Shown here piece by piece: positions 36,095 to 44,796 of a stretch of 49,870 nucleotides of DNA. Each line of letters opens with the position of its first letter. Position 1 is the first letter of the stretch. The notes under the pieces are model-generated. The model saw only the letters and a program-made list of their open reading frames with translations, made no database searches and was not told the origin of the DNA. The translations under genes were made by a program, and so were the position numbers. Origin of the DNA: a virus; the IMG/VR virus record IMGVR_UViG_3300006028_000007, positions 1-49,870 of that record; one strand, given 5' to 3'.

Positions 36095-37845
36095 GTTGAC
36101 CCCAACGCCTCGGCAAGGTATTTCTCGACAGCAGCCGTGATCTGGAGCCCGTCCGGGTGGGTGATGTAGAAGTTGTTGACTACGGCACCGCCTGACCGAC
36201 TTGCCTGCACGACCACGGGAGTCCCTCCGCCCGATGACGGAAAAAGCGCTGCGGTGGAAATGTTTGGCGACCCTTCCCCCGTGCCGCCAGTTGACCCGGT
36301 TCCAGGACCACTGCCCAGGTTTCCCGTTGTGATGACGTTTACGTGTACGTCGTGCACGCCCGTGATCGCTTCCAACTTCCCGGCCAGCGTATCGAGGATG
36401 GATATTGCGATGCCGATCGGCCCCAAGAAGCCTTCACTGTTCAGCCACGAGATGAAGCGGTTGAGCGCGGTATAGACGTCGTTGATCTTCTGATTGATAT
36501 CTCTCAGGACGACGGCAAGCTCGACAGCGATCACTACCAGCTCGCCGATGACGGTTACCGCGATGACGATGGCGGCTGTCAAGTCCTTGAGGGAAGTATG
36601 GAAATCGTCTACGTTCTTCTGATCGTCCTTGACCGAGGGGCCAAGGTCAGCGAAGTCTTGGAGCATGCCGTCAAACGCGGGCCGAGCAAGGTCCCATCCA
36701 GCTTTGATGTCGCCCACGACCTGCTGGACATTCTTGGAAATCTCTGGCCAGTGGGTGGCCATGAAGTCCACGAGATCCGCCGCTTTCTGCAAGATCCCGC
36801 TAAACGTGCCCCCGATTGCGTCTGCGGATGCTTTGAGCACGGGTTCCATCTTCGGCTCTTCAGTCGTGAACCAGTCGGTGAGCCGAACGAGGTTGTTGAG
36901 CAAGCCCTCCAACGCGCGCTCGCCCTGGTCGCCCAGCTTGCCCAGCAGCGGCGTCAGCGCAGGAACTCGCCCTTCCATGTCGTCGAAGAAGTGGCCCCAG
37001 TCCTCGCCCATCTTCGTTCCGACCTGCGAGATGACCTGGAGCGGAGGACCGATCGCGATGATGGCGCCGGGGAGACGACTAGAGAACCAGTCGACGATTC
37101 CTTTCCCCGTAGACTCGACCAATGGCAGTAGCGGCGTCAACGCGTCGATCATTTGCTGTGTCGCTGGGGCGGCCTCGTTACCGAGTGCCTGACCGACGCC
37201 CCGCAGAGCACCCTCGAAATCGCCCAGCGGGTCGTGTAGGTTGGCCAGCTTCGCTTTCAGGGCGTCGACCGACTCGGTGTACTCCTCCTGCTGCGTCTTG
37301 CCCCACTTCTCGGCCGCGATCAGCTCTTCTCGCTGTGTCGCCAACGCCGCGATCTGGTCCTTGATCTGAGTCTGCTGCGCCGTAAATGAGAAGTCTGTTA
37401 GAGCTACGACACCGGCCGCTAGCGCTGCGAATCCCCCACCGGCGATAGCGATCGCCGCTGCCGACCCCGCCAACCCCGCTATGAACCCGGCCCACGTAGT
37501 CGTTGCCGCCAACACCACGGCGCCGAACGGTTCGAACACCGTGGTCAAGGCGACAATGGAGATGATGATGGCCTGTGTCAGACCCGTGAGGTTGCCCCAC
37601 TGCTGGCCCAGCGCAGCTAGGATGGGGTTCATGCCGCCTACCTTGCGCTGGTTGTCTTGCGCGACGTCGCCGACCGCCTTCTGCGACGCATAGAACTCAG
37701 CAGCAGCCAGCGACGCGGTCGCTTCGACCAAGATCAGCTTATCTATCTGTCCCGTCAGATCCGCGATACCGTCCTTGACGTCGTGGATGGCGTCAAGACC
37801 CTCATCACGAATCTCTAGGATGATATCAAGAGTTTCCTGATCCAC
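36091..37845 (-). CDS. Tape measure protein
   Basis: A 584-residue protein starting at GTG that overlaps the end of the frameshifted chaperone by 20 bases. It has a coiled N-terminus (LDAIHDVKDGIADLTGQIDK), a hydrophobic middle (WAGFIAGLAGSAAAIAIAGG) and long helices. It ends in a Gly-rich part and a structured C-terminus (NNFYITHPDGLQITAAVEKY). Tape measures set tail length at about 0.15 nm per residue, so the tail should be short for a siphovirus, about 85-90 nm. The order chaperones, tape measure, distal tail is standard. Confidence 0.88.
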   Translation of the reverse strand: MDQETLDIILEIRDEGLDAIHDVKDGIADLTGQIDKLILVEATASLAAAEFYASQKAVGDVAQDNQRKVGGMNPILAALGQQWGNLTGLTQAIIISIVALTTVFEPFGAVVLAATTTWAGFIAGLAGSAAAIAIAGGGFAALAAGVVALTDFSFTAQQTQIKDQIAALATQREELIAAEKWGKTQQEEYTESVDALKAKLANLHDPLGDFEGALRGVGQALGNEAAPATQQMIDALTPLLPLVESTGKGIVDWFSSRLPGAIIAIGPPLQVISQVGTKMGEDWGHFFDDMEGRVPALTPLLGKLGDQGERALEGLLNNLVRLTDWFTTEEPKMEPVLKASADAIGGTFSGILQKAADLVDFMATHWPEISKNVQQVVGDIKAGWDLARPAFDGMLQDFADLGPSVKDDQKNVDDFHTSLKDLTAAIVIAVTVIGELVVIAVELAVVLRDINQKINDVYTALNRFISWLNSEGFLGPIGIAISILDTLAGKLEAITGVHDVHVNVITTGNLGSGPGTGSTGGTGEGSPNISTAALFPSSGGGTPVVVQASRSGGAVVNNFYITHPDGLQITAAVEKYLAEALGST

Positions 37846-38469
37846 GCTGCTTGGCGATCTCCCCTTGAATCTTCATTATGGACCGGAACTGGTAGTAGTC
37901 CTCGTCGCTGATCTCGTCGAGTCGATCCGGCGGCCAGATCTGAAAGGTCTGACAGAAGATGAAGCGCTCTATTGCGCGCTGGGCAGCGGGGTGTCGGATC
38001 TCATACCCGTTGAGGATCCCCGAGACTGCCCGTTCGAAGTAGGGTCCGGCCGATTCGCCTTCATGCGCTTGCGCGCGTGATGAAGCAGGAACTGGCCGTC
38101 CTCGTCGTCCAGAGCGTCGATGGCCGCCTGCGTGATGGGGGCGATCTCCTCGCCCTCATAGGCCGGGTCCAGGATCGACCGATCGATGTTCCAGGCCGAG
38201 ATGAGACGAAGCAGCCACGTGTCCAGGTACGCCTTGTACCGGTAGTCGGTTAGCAGCCCCCGCGTCGTGTCCTGGTCATCCGGATCGCGCTCGATCCGCC
38301 GCATCTCCTCGGCGGTGAGTCCCCGCGTGTCGATGTTGACCACGCTCATCAGCGCGTCCTGCGCCGCCATGCGGTCACCGCGCGTGGGCCTTCGCTTCAT
38401 GTCCACCCAGTATTCCGGGTTGGACGGCAGCGGCAAGCGCTCCGGCTCCGAACCTCTCCGATATGGCAT
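37826..38469 (-). CDS. Tail assembly chaperone GT-type, made by -1 frameshift
   Basis: The shorter chaperone ends at 37969, but the -1 frame stays open beyond it and continues as EIRHPAAQRAIERFIFCQTF, then PPDRLDEISDEDYYQF, to a TGA at 37826, inside the tape measure start. The -1 frame looks coding from about GPYFERAVSGILNG on, while the zero frame there is low complexity. That places the slip before it, roughly between 38040 and 38090. No classical XXXYYYZ heptamer was identified, so the exact site is open. Such G/GT pairs guide tail tube assembly. Confidence 0.75.
37969..38469 (-). CDS. Tail assembly chaperone G-type
   Basis: A 166-residue protein, MPYRRGSEPERLPLPSNPEY and onwards. GDRMAAQDALMSVVNIDTRG and YKAYLDTWLLRLISAWNI, then DEDGQFLLHHARKRM, match the helical chaperones between tail tube and tape measure genes. 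A -1 frameshift extends a fraction of the molecules (separate entry). The C-terminal 35 residues in this frame are Ser/Pro-rich and probably not conserved. Confidence 0.8.
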   Translation of the reverse strand: MPYRRGSEPERLPLPSNPEYWVDMKRRPTRGDRMAAQDALMSVVNIDTRGLTAEEMRRIERDPDDQDTTRGLLTDYRYKAYLDTWLLRLISAWNIDRSILDPAYEGEEIAPITQAAIDALDDEDGQFLLHHARKRMKANRPDPTSNGQSRGSSTGMRSDTPLPSAQ

Positions 38470-38484
38470 TCCACTCCTCCTTGT

Positions 38485-39663
38485 CTAGTAGGCGCCCGAG
38501 CGGGAGTTCCAGATGATCGCCTTGAGTGGCGAGTTCCCACCCGAGCCGGCATCGGTCGAGTTGGCCACGGCCTCCCACGTTGCCTTGATGGTTGTGAAGT
38601 TGCCGGCGTGGTCCAGCGTGGTCGGCTTCTTGAACGCGAACTTGCTCATCTGCAGCACCGTCCGCGTCGAGCCGGTGTCCATGGTCGCCACCAGCGTCGG
38701 CTGCACGTTGTTGAGGTAGTACGTGTACTCAGTGTAGTCATCGGGAACGATCAGCGCCGTCCCCTCGACCTGGATCGGAGCCGGCATCGCCGAGGTCGCC
38801 GACCTGGTCCCGTTCATGCCGAAGATCTGATCCACCTTGGCCTTGATCGCGAGATCGAAGCCGGTGAACCTCGCATTGGCCACGCCAGCCACCACGAACG
38901 AGGTCTGCCACGGGACGTCGAAGAATAGCTCCGACGAGTATGCCGGGAACACGGGCTTGGTGATGAGCGACCCGAGCTGCCCCAGCCCCTTCATGGAGGC
39001 GAGGGTCTTGCCCGGGTTGGCGATCTTGAGATCGAACTGGTCGAAGTAGATGCCCGTCACCTGCTTGCACGTCGCCACCAGGTTGTCGAAGAGCACCCCC
39101 GTGTACGACGGCTGGATGGCCGCCGAAAGCGTGAGCACGTGCTGGAACAGGGTCTTGACGGCCGCACCGCCCGCGTGGGCGAACTTGAAGGAGTTGAGCC
39201 CGGTAGCCGGCACCGTCCACACGTTGGCGGCGATGGAGGTCGGGACCACGATCTCCTGCGTCGGCAGCCCGGCGTCGATCACGAAGATGTCGCCCGTGAC
39301 AGAGGCGCCACCCGTGCCTGGCGTGTACGTGGCTGTGGTTGCGCCGACCGCGACCGCGCTAAGCGTCCCGGTCCGCGCCGCTCCCGTCACGGTGTCCGTG
39401 CCCAGGAACGCCATGAGCCAGTGGACGGAGTCGTCGCCGTACCACGGCATGTTGGGCAGGTTGACCATGGTGGCGCCCTGACCGAACGCGATGTTCTGCG
39501 TCATGGCGCGGTTGCCACGGAGGCCCGTGTCGGGGATCGGCTCGTCGTCCTCCTGGAAGACGGGCTGGTCCACCGAGATTGACACGGTTGGCGGCACAGT
39601 CGCCGTCCCCCACGACGGCTCCTTGGCCATTCCGCATTGGACGACATAGTTTGGCTGTGGCAC
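38485..39663 (-). CDS. Major tail (tube) protein
   Basis: A 392-residue protein that starts at GTG: PQPNYVVQCGMAKEPSWGTA. EPIPDTGLRGNRAMTQNIAF, WYGDDSVHWLMAFLGT and VQVEGTAL-like strands fit tail tube proteins of actinophages, which often have an Ig-like insertion. It precedes the chaperones in the standard order. It polymerises around the tape measure to form the tail. Confidence 0.85.
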   Translation of the reverse strand: MPQPNYVVQCGMAKEPSWGTATVPPTVSISVDQPVFQEDDEPIPDTGLRGNRAMTQNIAFGQGATMVNLPNMPWYGDDSVHWLMAFLGTDTVTGAARTGTLSAVAVGATTATYTPGTGGASVTGDIFVIDAGLPTQEIVVPTSIAANVWTVPATGLNSFKFAHAGGAAVKTLFQHVLTLSAAIQPSYTGVLFDNLVATCKQVTGIYFDQFDLKIANPGKTLASMKGLGQLGSLITKPVFPAYSSELFFDVPWQTSFVVAGVANARFTGFDLAIKAKVDQIFGMNGTRSATSAMPAPIQVEGTALIVPDDYTEYTYYLNNVQPTLVATMDTGSTRTVLQMSKFAFKKPTTLDHAGNFTTIKATWEAVANSTDAGSGGNSPLKAIIWNSRSGAY

Positions 39664-39672
39664 CTTACCTCC

Positions 39673-40164
39673 TCAGTACGGCTGCGCCGTTTCTACGAAC
39701 GTCAGTGTTACGACGGCGATGAAGGTCAGTTCGATTGGCGGATCGGTCTCGGATATCGGCATGTTGTTGGCGACGTCGATGTTTTCACCGATATGGGTCA
39801 CGCCTGACGCCTCGCCCGTCACGGGATCGGTGACCGTCGCCGCGCCCGGCCCCGTACGGAACACTTGACACACGTTCTCCACTAGCGTACTGAACGCGCG
39901 CCCGCCTCGGGCCGAGTCGGTGTCCGTGGCCTGGACAAGCAAGTCCTGCGTCCACGCAAACTGCTTGGTGCCCGCGCCTCGATTGCCACGCAGCCGCGTT
40001 TCCTTTCGCTTGTACCTCCCCACGACCACGATACACGGCCCCATGTCCGGATCGTCCGCCTTGGGGAACTGATCGAACCCAACCAGTCGCTGCCAGATCG
40101 TGTTTTGGACCGAAGCCGTCGCCGCCTGCTGAGCGAAGTAGGTCTGGACCGCTAGAACCGTCAT
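39673..40164 (-). CDS. Tail terminator / tail completion protein
   Basis: A 163-residue protein, MTVLAVQTYFAQQAATASVQ and onwards. GPCIVVVGRYKRKETRLRGN, and PPIELTFIAVVTLTFVETAQ at the end, give the alpha-beta pattern of tail terminator proteins. It lies between the HK97-gp10-like gene and the tail tube gene, the usual slot. It caps the tail tube and joins it to the head. Confidence 0.65.
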   Translation of the reverse strand: MTVLAVQTYFAQQAATASVQNTIWQRLVGFDQFPKADDPDMGPCIVVVGRYKRKETRLRGNRGAGTKQFAWTQDLLVQATDTDSARGGRAFSTLVENVCQVFRTGPGAATVTDPVTGEASGVTHIGENIDVANNMPISETDPPIELTFIAVVTLTFVETAQPY

Positions 40165-40616
40165 CCCATCGCCTCCCGAGCCACCCGACGCGCCAGGTCC
40201 ATGATCTCGGGACGCGCCTTCTCCATCGCCCGCTTCTGGAACGGGTTTGGAGTGGTACCGGGGTGGTACACGCCGATCACGGGATGCTCGGCGCCCGCCC
40301 AGTCCAGCGCCTCCCTCCCTAGCCCAGCTCCCGTGAACATCCCGGCGTAGATCGCGTGCGGTGCCGTCCCATGGATGACAAAGTCGGTGTATGACGCCGA
40401 ACTCGAGAAGGTCGCCCGACTGCCGCGAACCTCCGCACGAAGCCCCTCGGCCAACCGCCCGCTTCGCTTGGGCGCCTCTTCGATCAACTTGCCAATGATG
40501 ATGAAGGAACCCTCGCGGGCGATGCGGTCCGGGGCGCCCCGGAGTTCGGCCTCCATCTTGTCCAGACGGATGCGCGCCTCCAGGAACCCGTGCGTATCGA
40601 CGCGGATCTGGATCAT
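40161..40616 (-). CDS. HK97 gp10-like head-tail joining protein
   Basis: A 151-residue protein. The N-terminal helix DTHGFLEARIRLDKMEAELR, EEAPKRSGRLAEGLRAEVRG, YTDFVIHGTAPHAIYAG and PNPFQKRAMEKARPEIMDLA are typical of the HK97-gp10 family (tail completion/neck). It overlaps the next gene by 4 bases. Confidence 0.85.
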   Translation of the reverse strand: MIQIRVDTHGFLEARIRLDKMEAELRGAPDRIAREGSFIIIGKLIEEAPKRSGRLAEGLRAEVRGSRATFSSSASYTDFVIHGTAPHAIYAGMFTGAGLGREALDWAGAEHPVIGVYHPGTTPNPFQKRAMEKARPEIMDLARRVAREAMG

Positions 40617-40999
40617 TACCAGGCCAGCGGCTTGTGCCGCCAGAGGTTAGGGACGGTCAGGTACTCCAGCGCACGAGGGCAGAGCCGGCGCAGCGCCGCT
40701 CCCTGCATCGTGGGCGCAGGTGACGTTGCACGGGCTCCGGGAGCGGGTCGTGTCAGAGCCTTGGCGCCCATCTCGTCGCCCGTCTGTCGCCACCATTCGA
40801 CCTGAGCGCACGTAGCATTCCGCAGCGCAGCGATCACCCCGGCATCGGTTGCGTTCCCGCTAGCGTCCACGGTGTAGTAGGCCGACTGCAGCGCGGCGTC
40901 CACGAGATCGGATGCCCGCTGGAGCTGCCGCTCATCGCCCGGCGCAGTCGTCTCTTGCCCCGTGAACTCCATCAGATCGGCCAGGGTGGCGTACGCCAT
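40616..40999 (-). CDS. Head-tail connector (adaptor) protein
   Basis: A 127-residue helical protein, MAYATLADLMEFTGQETTAP and onwards, with LQRASDLVDAALQSAYYTVD and RNATCAQVEWWRQTGDEM. This is the pattern of gp6/YqbG-like adaptors that dock under the portal. It overlaps both neighbours by 1 base. Confidence 0.75.
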   Translation of the reverse strand: MAYATLADLMEFTGQETTAPGDERQLQRASDLVDAALQSAYYTVDASGNATDAGVIAALRNATCAQVEWWRQTGDEMGAKALTRPAPGARATSPAPTMQGAALRRLCPRALEYLTVPNLWRHKPLAW

Positions 41000-41457
41000 C
41001 AGTCGCTCATTGCCTCCGTCTTGAAGACGACCACCTTGGGCTGCTTCGGCTTGCGCACACGCGGCTTAGCTCGCGCCTTGGCCAAATTCGCCCGATCCGC
41101 CGCACGCTGCTTCGCCGTCATCGTCTTCCGCTGCGCCTTCTTGAGGTTGGCGATGTCCGCGAGGTGCTGTCGAACCGAGATTGGCTTCTTGTTTCGCTTG
41201 AGCCTTGCCTTCTTCAGGTTGGCCCGTGCGGCTGCACGCTGCTTCTCCGTCTCCGGCCCGTGACGATAGTGACCACGGGCCTTGAGCAGGTTCTTGCGTG
41301 CCGCTGCGCGCTGCGCTGCCGTCTCGGGCTTTCGGTGCTGCCGCGCCTTGATCAGGTTGCGCCGAGCCGCCGCCTTCTGCGACGCGCTCTCCTTCCGAGG
41401 ACGCGGCTTGTACGCCCGCTTCCGCTGCTTGGCCGCGATCTGCGTGGCGACGGTCAT
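40999..41457 (-). CDS. Lys/Arg-rich repeat protein (NLxKAR repeats)
   Basis: A 152-residue, extremely basic protein. A unit of about 20-24 residues with core AAARxNLxKAR occurs five times (Asn at 34, 56, 80, 104 and 124), for example AAARKNLLKAR and AAARANLKKAR. Histone-like repeats of this kind may bind DNA or an acidic partner. It sits among head-joining genes, so it may be packaged in the virion. A single copy of the unit occurs at the N-terminus of the gene at 16228. Its ATG overlaps the TGA upstream. Confidence 0.7.
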   Translation of the reverse strand: MTVATQIAAKQRKRAYKPRPRKESASQKAAARRNLIKARQHRKPETAAQRAAARKNLLKARGHYRHGPETEKQRAAARANLKKARLKRNKKPISVRQHLADIANLKKAQRKTMTAKQRAADRANLAKARAKPRVRKPKQPKVVVFKTEAMSD

Positions 41458-41816
41458 ACCGTAGCCACCTGGACCGAGGGCGTAACCACCCAGCGAAACC
41501 GGACCGCCCGGTAGCGATTCGTCCCATTGCCTACCCAGAGTTCGCCTTCGAAATCGCCATACACCGCCATGTCCGTCCCAGTCCACGCCCACGTGACCTG
41601 CCCGGCGTTGGCGGGAATGGTCTGGTCGAGCACCGTCGCCGACAGCTCCACGGGAGTCGTGGTGTTCCATCGCCGGTATTCGAACTTGGCTGTGAACGCG
41701 GGCGGTCCCGGCGGCAGCGTATCCGGCGTGCCGTCCGACTTCTTGAACGTATACACGACGGGTTCGGGGATCTCGCCCTGGGAGTACGGCCCAAGGATGA
41801 CCGCGTTATCCGTCAC
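41454..41816 (-). CDS. BppU-like small beta protein
   Basis: A 120-residue protein that starts at GTG. FTAKFEYRRWNTTTPVELSA, QVTWAWTGTDMAVYGDFEGE and FRWVVTPS follow the pattern of the N-terminal domain of baseplate protein BppU-like (DUF2479) and related Ig-like phage domains. It lies beside the PRGR-repeat protein, suggesting that they form a capsid or tail accessory together. Confidence 0.6.
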   Translation of the reverse strand: MTDNAVILGPYSQGEIPEPVVYTFKKSDGTPDTLPPGPPAFTAKFEYRRWNTTTPVELSATVLDQTIPANAGQVTWAWTGTDMAVYGDFEGELWVGNGTNRYRAVRFRWVVTPSVQVATV

Positions 41817-43444
41817 GACACGTCCCTCCTATTCGCTCCACGGGTATTCGCCCGCGACCCGCTCACTGTGGCGTCCGGTCGAACCCCGGCTACCGTGTTG
41901 TCGTCGCGTAGCCCCCGCTGGGCCGCGCCCGGGCGCCGCCCGGCCTTAAGCGCTGTCGCCCGTGACGCGCTAGGACGCTCCGCTACCCCGGGCGGCGGGG
42001 CGGTGAGTACGGCTGCAATCCGCCGGGCGCGGCTGACAACTACCCGAACCACGCGGACCAACCGCGTACGCGCAATCGTGGGTCGGCCCGGGGGAGGGGC
42101 CGCCCCCGCGACCCGCCCTCGACCCCGGGAACCGACGACCACGCGGACGAGGCTGGTTGCCGCCTGGATCGGCGCCAGCACCAGAGGCGCGGCGATCCGC
42201 ACCGCCCGCCCTCTCGGAGTCGGGACCGTCCGCACCAGACTCGTCGAAGCGATCACGGGGGGCTGCGCTAGCGGGCCTGTCTTCGCGACCTGAGCCCGGC
42301 CCCGAGGCGCCCGAATCAGCGCCACCAGCGACGTCATCGCGGCTACGGGAAGCGCTGAAATTTTGGGCGCCAGGAACGATCGTCCACGTGGCGTCGGTAC
42401 CGTCCGTACCAGTAGCCCGTTGGACGTCAAGATCGGCGGCTGCGCTAGAGGTCCTGGCCCGGCTCGACCCGCCCGCCCTCGTGGCGTGCGGATCAGGGCG
42501 ACCAGCCGTTCCTTCGCGGTCGTAGGCGGAAGAGCCACCGGACCCGGCTTCGCCACGGGGGCGCGGCCCTTCGGCGTCGAAGTCGTACGAATGAGCTTCT
42601 CTCGGGCCGGGGTGGACGGAAGTGCCAGCGGTCCCGGTTGAGCGACCTGTCCGTGTCCTCTCGGCGCCCGAACCACAGGAACCAGCTTTTCGGTCCGCAG
42701 GATGCGGGGCGGCGCCGGAAGCGGTCCCGCTTTCGCCAGCGCAGCCCGTCCCCGGGGGGTGGACGGGGTACGGACGAGGCGGGTCCGCGCCGACTTGGGT
42801 GCCGTCGCACCCCCTGCCGCCTGTAGCTTGAACGTGACGACGACCACGCTCATTTGCTGCGAGGCGCCGCTGGTGCCGAACGTTGTTGTGAACGCGCCGG
42901 ATGTCGCCTGGACACGGGATGCGATGACCGCGTCCTCGGTCGCGTTCGGGGTATTGTTCTGGTCGACTGTCCAGCCCGACGTTGTGTTGGACAGCGTCGT
43001 ACTCTTGGTCGTCGTACTGATCGAAGCGACCAGCAGGCTTCCGTTGGCCCCGGTCGTCGTCAGCGATCCGGACGTGATGGTCGTGCCCGTGGCGTCGGTC
43101 GCGCCCGTCACATCGAGCGGCGAGACCGTCAGAGGGCCGTTGTACTCCTCGACGCAGGCCCCGATGTTGCCGGCGCCGCCCGGTGTGAACGTCAGAGTCG
43201 GGGTGCCCGACGCGGCATTCGCCTTGAACCAGATCCCGTTGTCATCAGCGGTGTTGGTGGTCCCGTGGATGAGGCCGGTCGAGTAGGACCCGTTGATGCC
43301 GTCCGACACCGTGCCACCGACGGTGTTCGGCGACTGCATCGACGCTGCGATTAGGTTACCAGCGGTCACCGAACCGGGCAGGGCCAGGGTCATAGAGGAA
43401 GCGCCGACCGCTGTCCCCTTGTTTCCCTGGATCGGTCCCGCCAT
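41813..43444 (-). CDS. Virion-operon protein with nine PRGR repeats
   Basis: A 543-residue protein. Residues 1-210 form a jelly-roll or Ig-like domain (TVGGTVSDGINGSYSTGLIH, TPTLTFTPGGAGNIGACVEE). Residues 220-487 are nine tandem units of about 30 residues. A typical unit reads TSLVRTVPTPRGRAV, then an Ala/Pro-rich half such as GPLAQPPVIAS. The repeats are strongly basic and Pro-rich. The C-terminal 55 residues are Arg/Ala-rich. It is in the head-decoration part of the operon, so it could be a fibre or capsid surface protein, or a binder of negatively charged polymers. The repeated part was not recognised. Confidence 0.7.
   Translation of the reverse strand: MAGPIQGNKGTAVGASSMTLALPGSVTAGNLIAASMQSPNTVGGTVSDGINGSYSTGLIHGTTNTADDNGIWFKANAASGTPTLTFTPGGAGNIGACVEEYNGPLTVSPLDVTGATDATGTTITSGSLTTTGANGSLLVASISTTTKSTTLSNTTSGWTVDQNNTPNATEDAVIASRVQATSGAFTTTFGTSGASQQMSVVVVTFKLQAAGGATAPKSARTRLVRTPSTPRGRAALAKAGPLPAPPRILRTEKLVPVVRAPRGHGQVAQPGPLALPSTPAREKLIRTTSTPKGRAPVAKPGPVALPPTTAKERLVALIRTPRGRAGRAGPGPLAQPPILTSNGLLVRTVPTPRGRSFLAPKISALPVAAMTSLVALIRAPRGRAQVAKTGPLAQPPVIASTSLVRTVPTPRGRAVRIAAPLVLAPIQAATSLVRVVVGSRGRGRVAGAAPPPGRPTIARTRLVRVVRVVVSRARRIAAVLTAPPPGVAERPSASRATALKAGRRPGAAQRGLRDDNTVAGVRPDATVSGSRANTRGANRRDVS
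41984..42787 (-). repeat. Coding tandem repeats, nine units of about 90 bp
   Basis: PRGR-type cores begin at residues 230, 261, 291, 321, 352, 380, 410, 439 and 471 of the encoded protein, a step of 28-32 residues. Units have diverged at both ends of the array and are most alike in the middle. Confidence 0.75.
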
Positions 43445-43447
43445 GGC

Positions 43448-43849
43448 CTACGAGAACGTCACGCTCCCTGATACGGTGCACTGGTTCGGTCCGTTGACCA
43501 CCCGCCCTCGGAGGAACTGGGCTGCCGGGAAGTCCGCGCCGAAGGGCCAGTCGATTTCGACCGTCTCTGCGCGGATCGTCTGCGCCTTGTCCTGGAACAC
43601 CACCCCGCCCGGAAAGGAGGCGCTCATCCCGTCCTGCCATGCGACGCCATCGATGGACCACTCGGCCACGAGTTGTATCGCGACCACACCGGCGGGCAGC
43701 CCATCGAGCGGGTTAGCGCCCACGTTGCGCGCTGCAGTGAGATGGAAAGTCGTGAACGATCCCACCGACACTTTGAGTGCCGGCAGGACCGTATCGTCGA
43801 TGACCGCGTTGGCGGGCAGCGTCGTCAGACCGAAGTTGGTGGTGCCCAC
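43448..43849 (-). CDS. Small beta-rich virion-operon protein
   Basis: A 133-residue protein that starts at GTG right at the stop of the gene before it. LKVSVGSFTTFHLTAARNVG, VVAIQLVAEWSIDGVAWQDG and FLRGRVVNGPNQCTVSGSVT look like an Ig or jelly-roll sandwich, as in head decoration proteins. No family was assigned. Confidence 0.65.
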   Translation of the reverse strand: MGTTNFGLTTLPANAVIDDTVLPALKVSVGSFTTFHLTAARNVGANPLDGLPAGVVAIQLVAEWSIDGVAWQDGMSASFPGGVVFQDKAQTIRAETVEIDWPFGADFPAAQFLRGRVVNGPNQCTVSGSVTFS

Positions 43850-44434
43850 CTACTCGCGCGCCCGGACCTGCGCCCTCGCGATGGCCGTGGTGGAACCGAG
43901 CGCGTTCCAGATCGCCAGCCCGTTGCCGTTGACGACCTGCAGCGGGTCCTGGTCGCCCCAGTCCCAGAACACGTTCGACCCCTGGGTGCCCGCGATGTCC
44001 ACATCGCGCATCGGAATCGCGGCAACCGTCGGCTGGACGGACCACGCGGTGTCGATGACGAACGTGGGCGCGAGCATGAAGCCCGGGTTGGTGGCGTTGG
44101 CCGCCGCCGTCGGTGTCACGGTGGTGGACTGGGTACCCCGTGCCGTCGAGCGGATGGCCTGGAGATGGCCAAGCGCCGTCGTCGTGGTCTGCCACACCTC
44201 GACGTGCGTGATCTCCAGCGGACGCGTTGGTGCCCAGATGTTGACGTAGGCCGCCGCCGACACAGGGGCTAGCGAGGTCGCTGCCGCCTCGTACGACGAC
44301 ACTGCGTCGAACAGGCTCCGCGCATACGGGTACTTGGACCGCACCTCGCGGAGGATCTCCCTGGCCGTCTTCTCGTGCAGCGACCAGAAGGCCGGCGGGA
44401 TCACGAACGCTTCGTACGTCTGGAACCGGCTCAC
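43850..44434 (-). CDS. Hypothetical virion-operon protein
   Basis: A 194-residue protein that starts at GTG in the overlap with the previous TGA (SRFQTYEAFVIPPAFWSLHE). A helical N-terminus (REILREVRSKYPYARSLFDA) is followed by beta strands (LEITHVEVWQTTTTALGHLQ, FMLAPTFVIDTAWSVQPTVA). The three genes from here to 41813 may form one surface structure. The function is unknown. Confidence 0.65.
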   Translation of the reverse strand: MSRFQTYEAFVIPPAFWSLHEKTAREILREVRSKYPYARSLFDAVSSYEAAATSLAPVSAAAYVNIWAPTRPLEITHVEVWQTTTTALGHLQAIRSTARGTQSTTVTPTAAANATNPGFMLAPTFVIDTAWSVQPTVAAIPMRDVDIAGTQGSNVFWDWGDQDPLQVVNGNGLAIWNALGSTTAIARAQVRARE

Positions 44435-44796
44435 GACGTGCTTGCCCCCTCCACGTCCGCGTACAGGACCACCCGCTGACGGGAGGTCGGGCAGTTGTGA
44501 ACGAAGCAAGGCCGGAATCCGGTCGGGATCTCAACCGTCAGCCCATCGACCTCGATCTCCTGCATGGCCGGGGAAGAGGCGACCATCGCCAGTTCCCGCT
44601 CGTTCTCGTCCAGATCCTCGGCCGCCTTGCCGGTACGACGATCGACCTGGAGGTCGTGGCTCTCGTCCCGGTGCCGCAGCAGCTCCGTGTGGTCGCGGAT
44701 GAGCGGACCGGTCACGATATGGTCGTTCGTCCGCACCCGATTGGTGTCGCTGGCGCAGTAGAGGCAGAGAGCCGTCCCCGTCGTGGGGGTCGTCAT
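44431..44796 (-). CDS. Small Cys-containing protein, possible zinc binder
   Basis: A 121-residue protein with CLYC (11-14) and later CFVHNC (96-101), two Cys pairs that could form one zinc site. The helical middle is acidic (GKAAEDLDENERELAMVASS). It lies in the head gene block. The function is unknown. Confidence 0.65.
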   Translation of the reverse strand: MTTPTTGTALCLYCASDTNRVRTNDHIVTGPLIRDHTELLRHRDESHDLQVDRRTGKAAEDLDENERELAMVASSPAMQEIEVDGLTVEIPTGFRPCFVHNCPTSRQRVVLYADVEGASTS

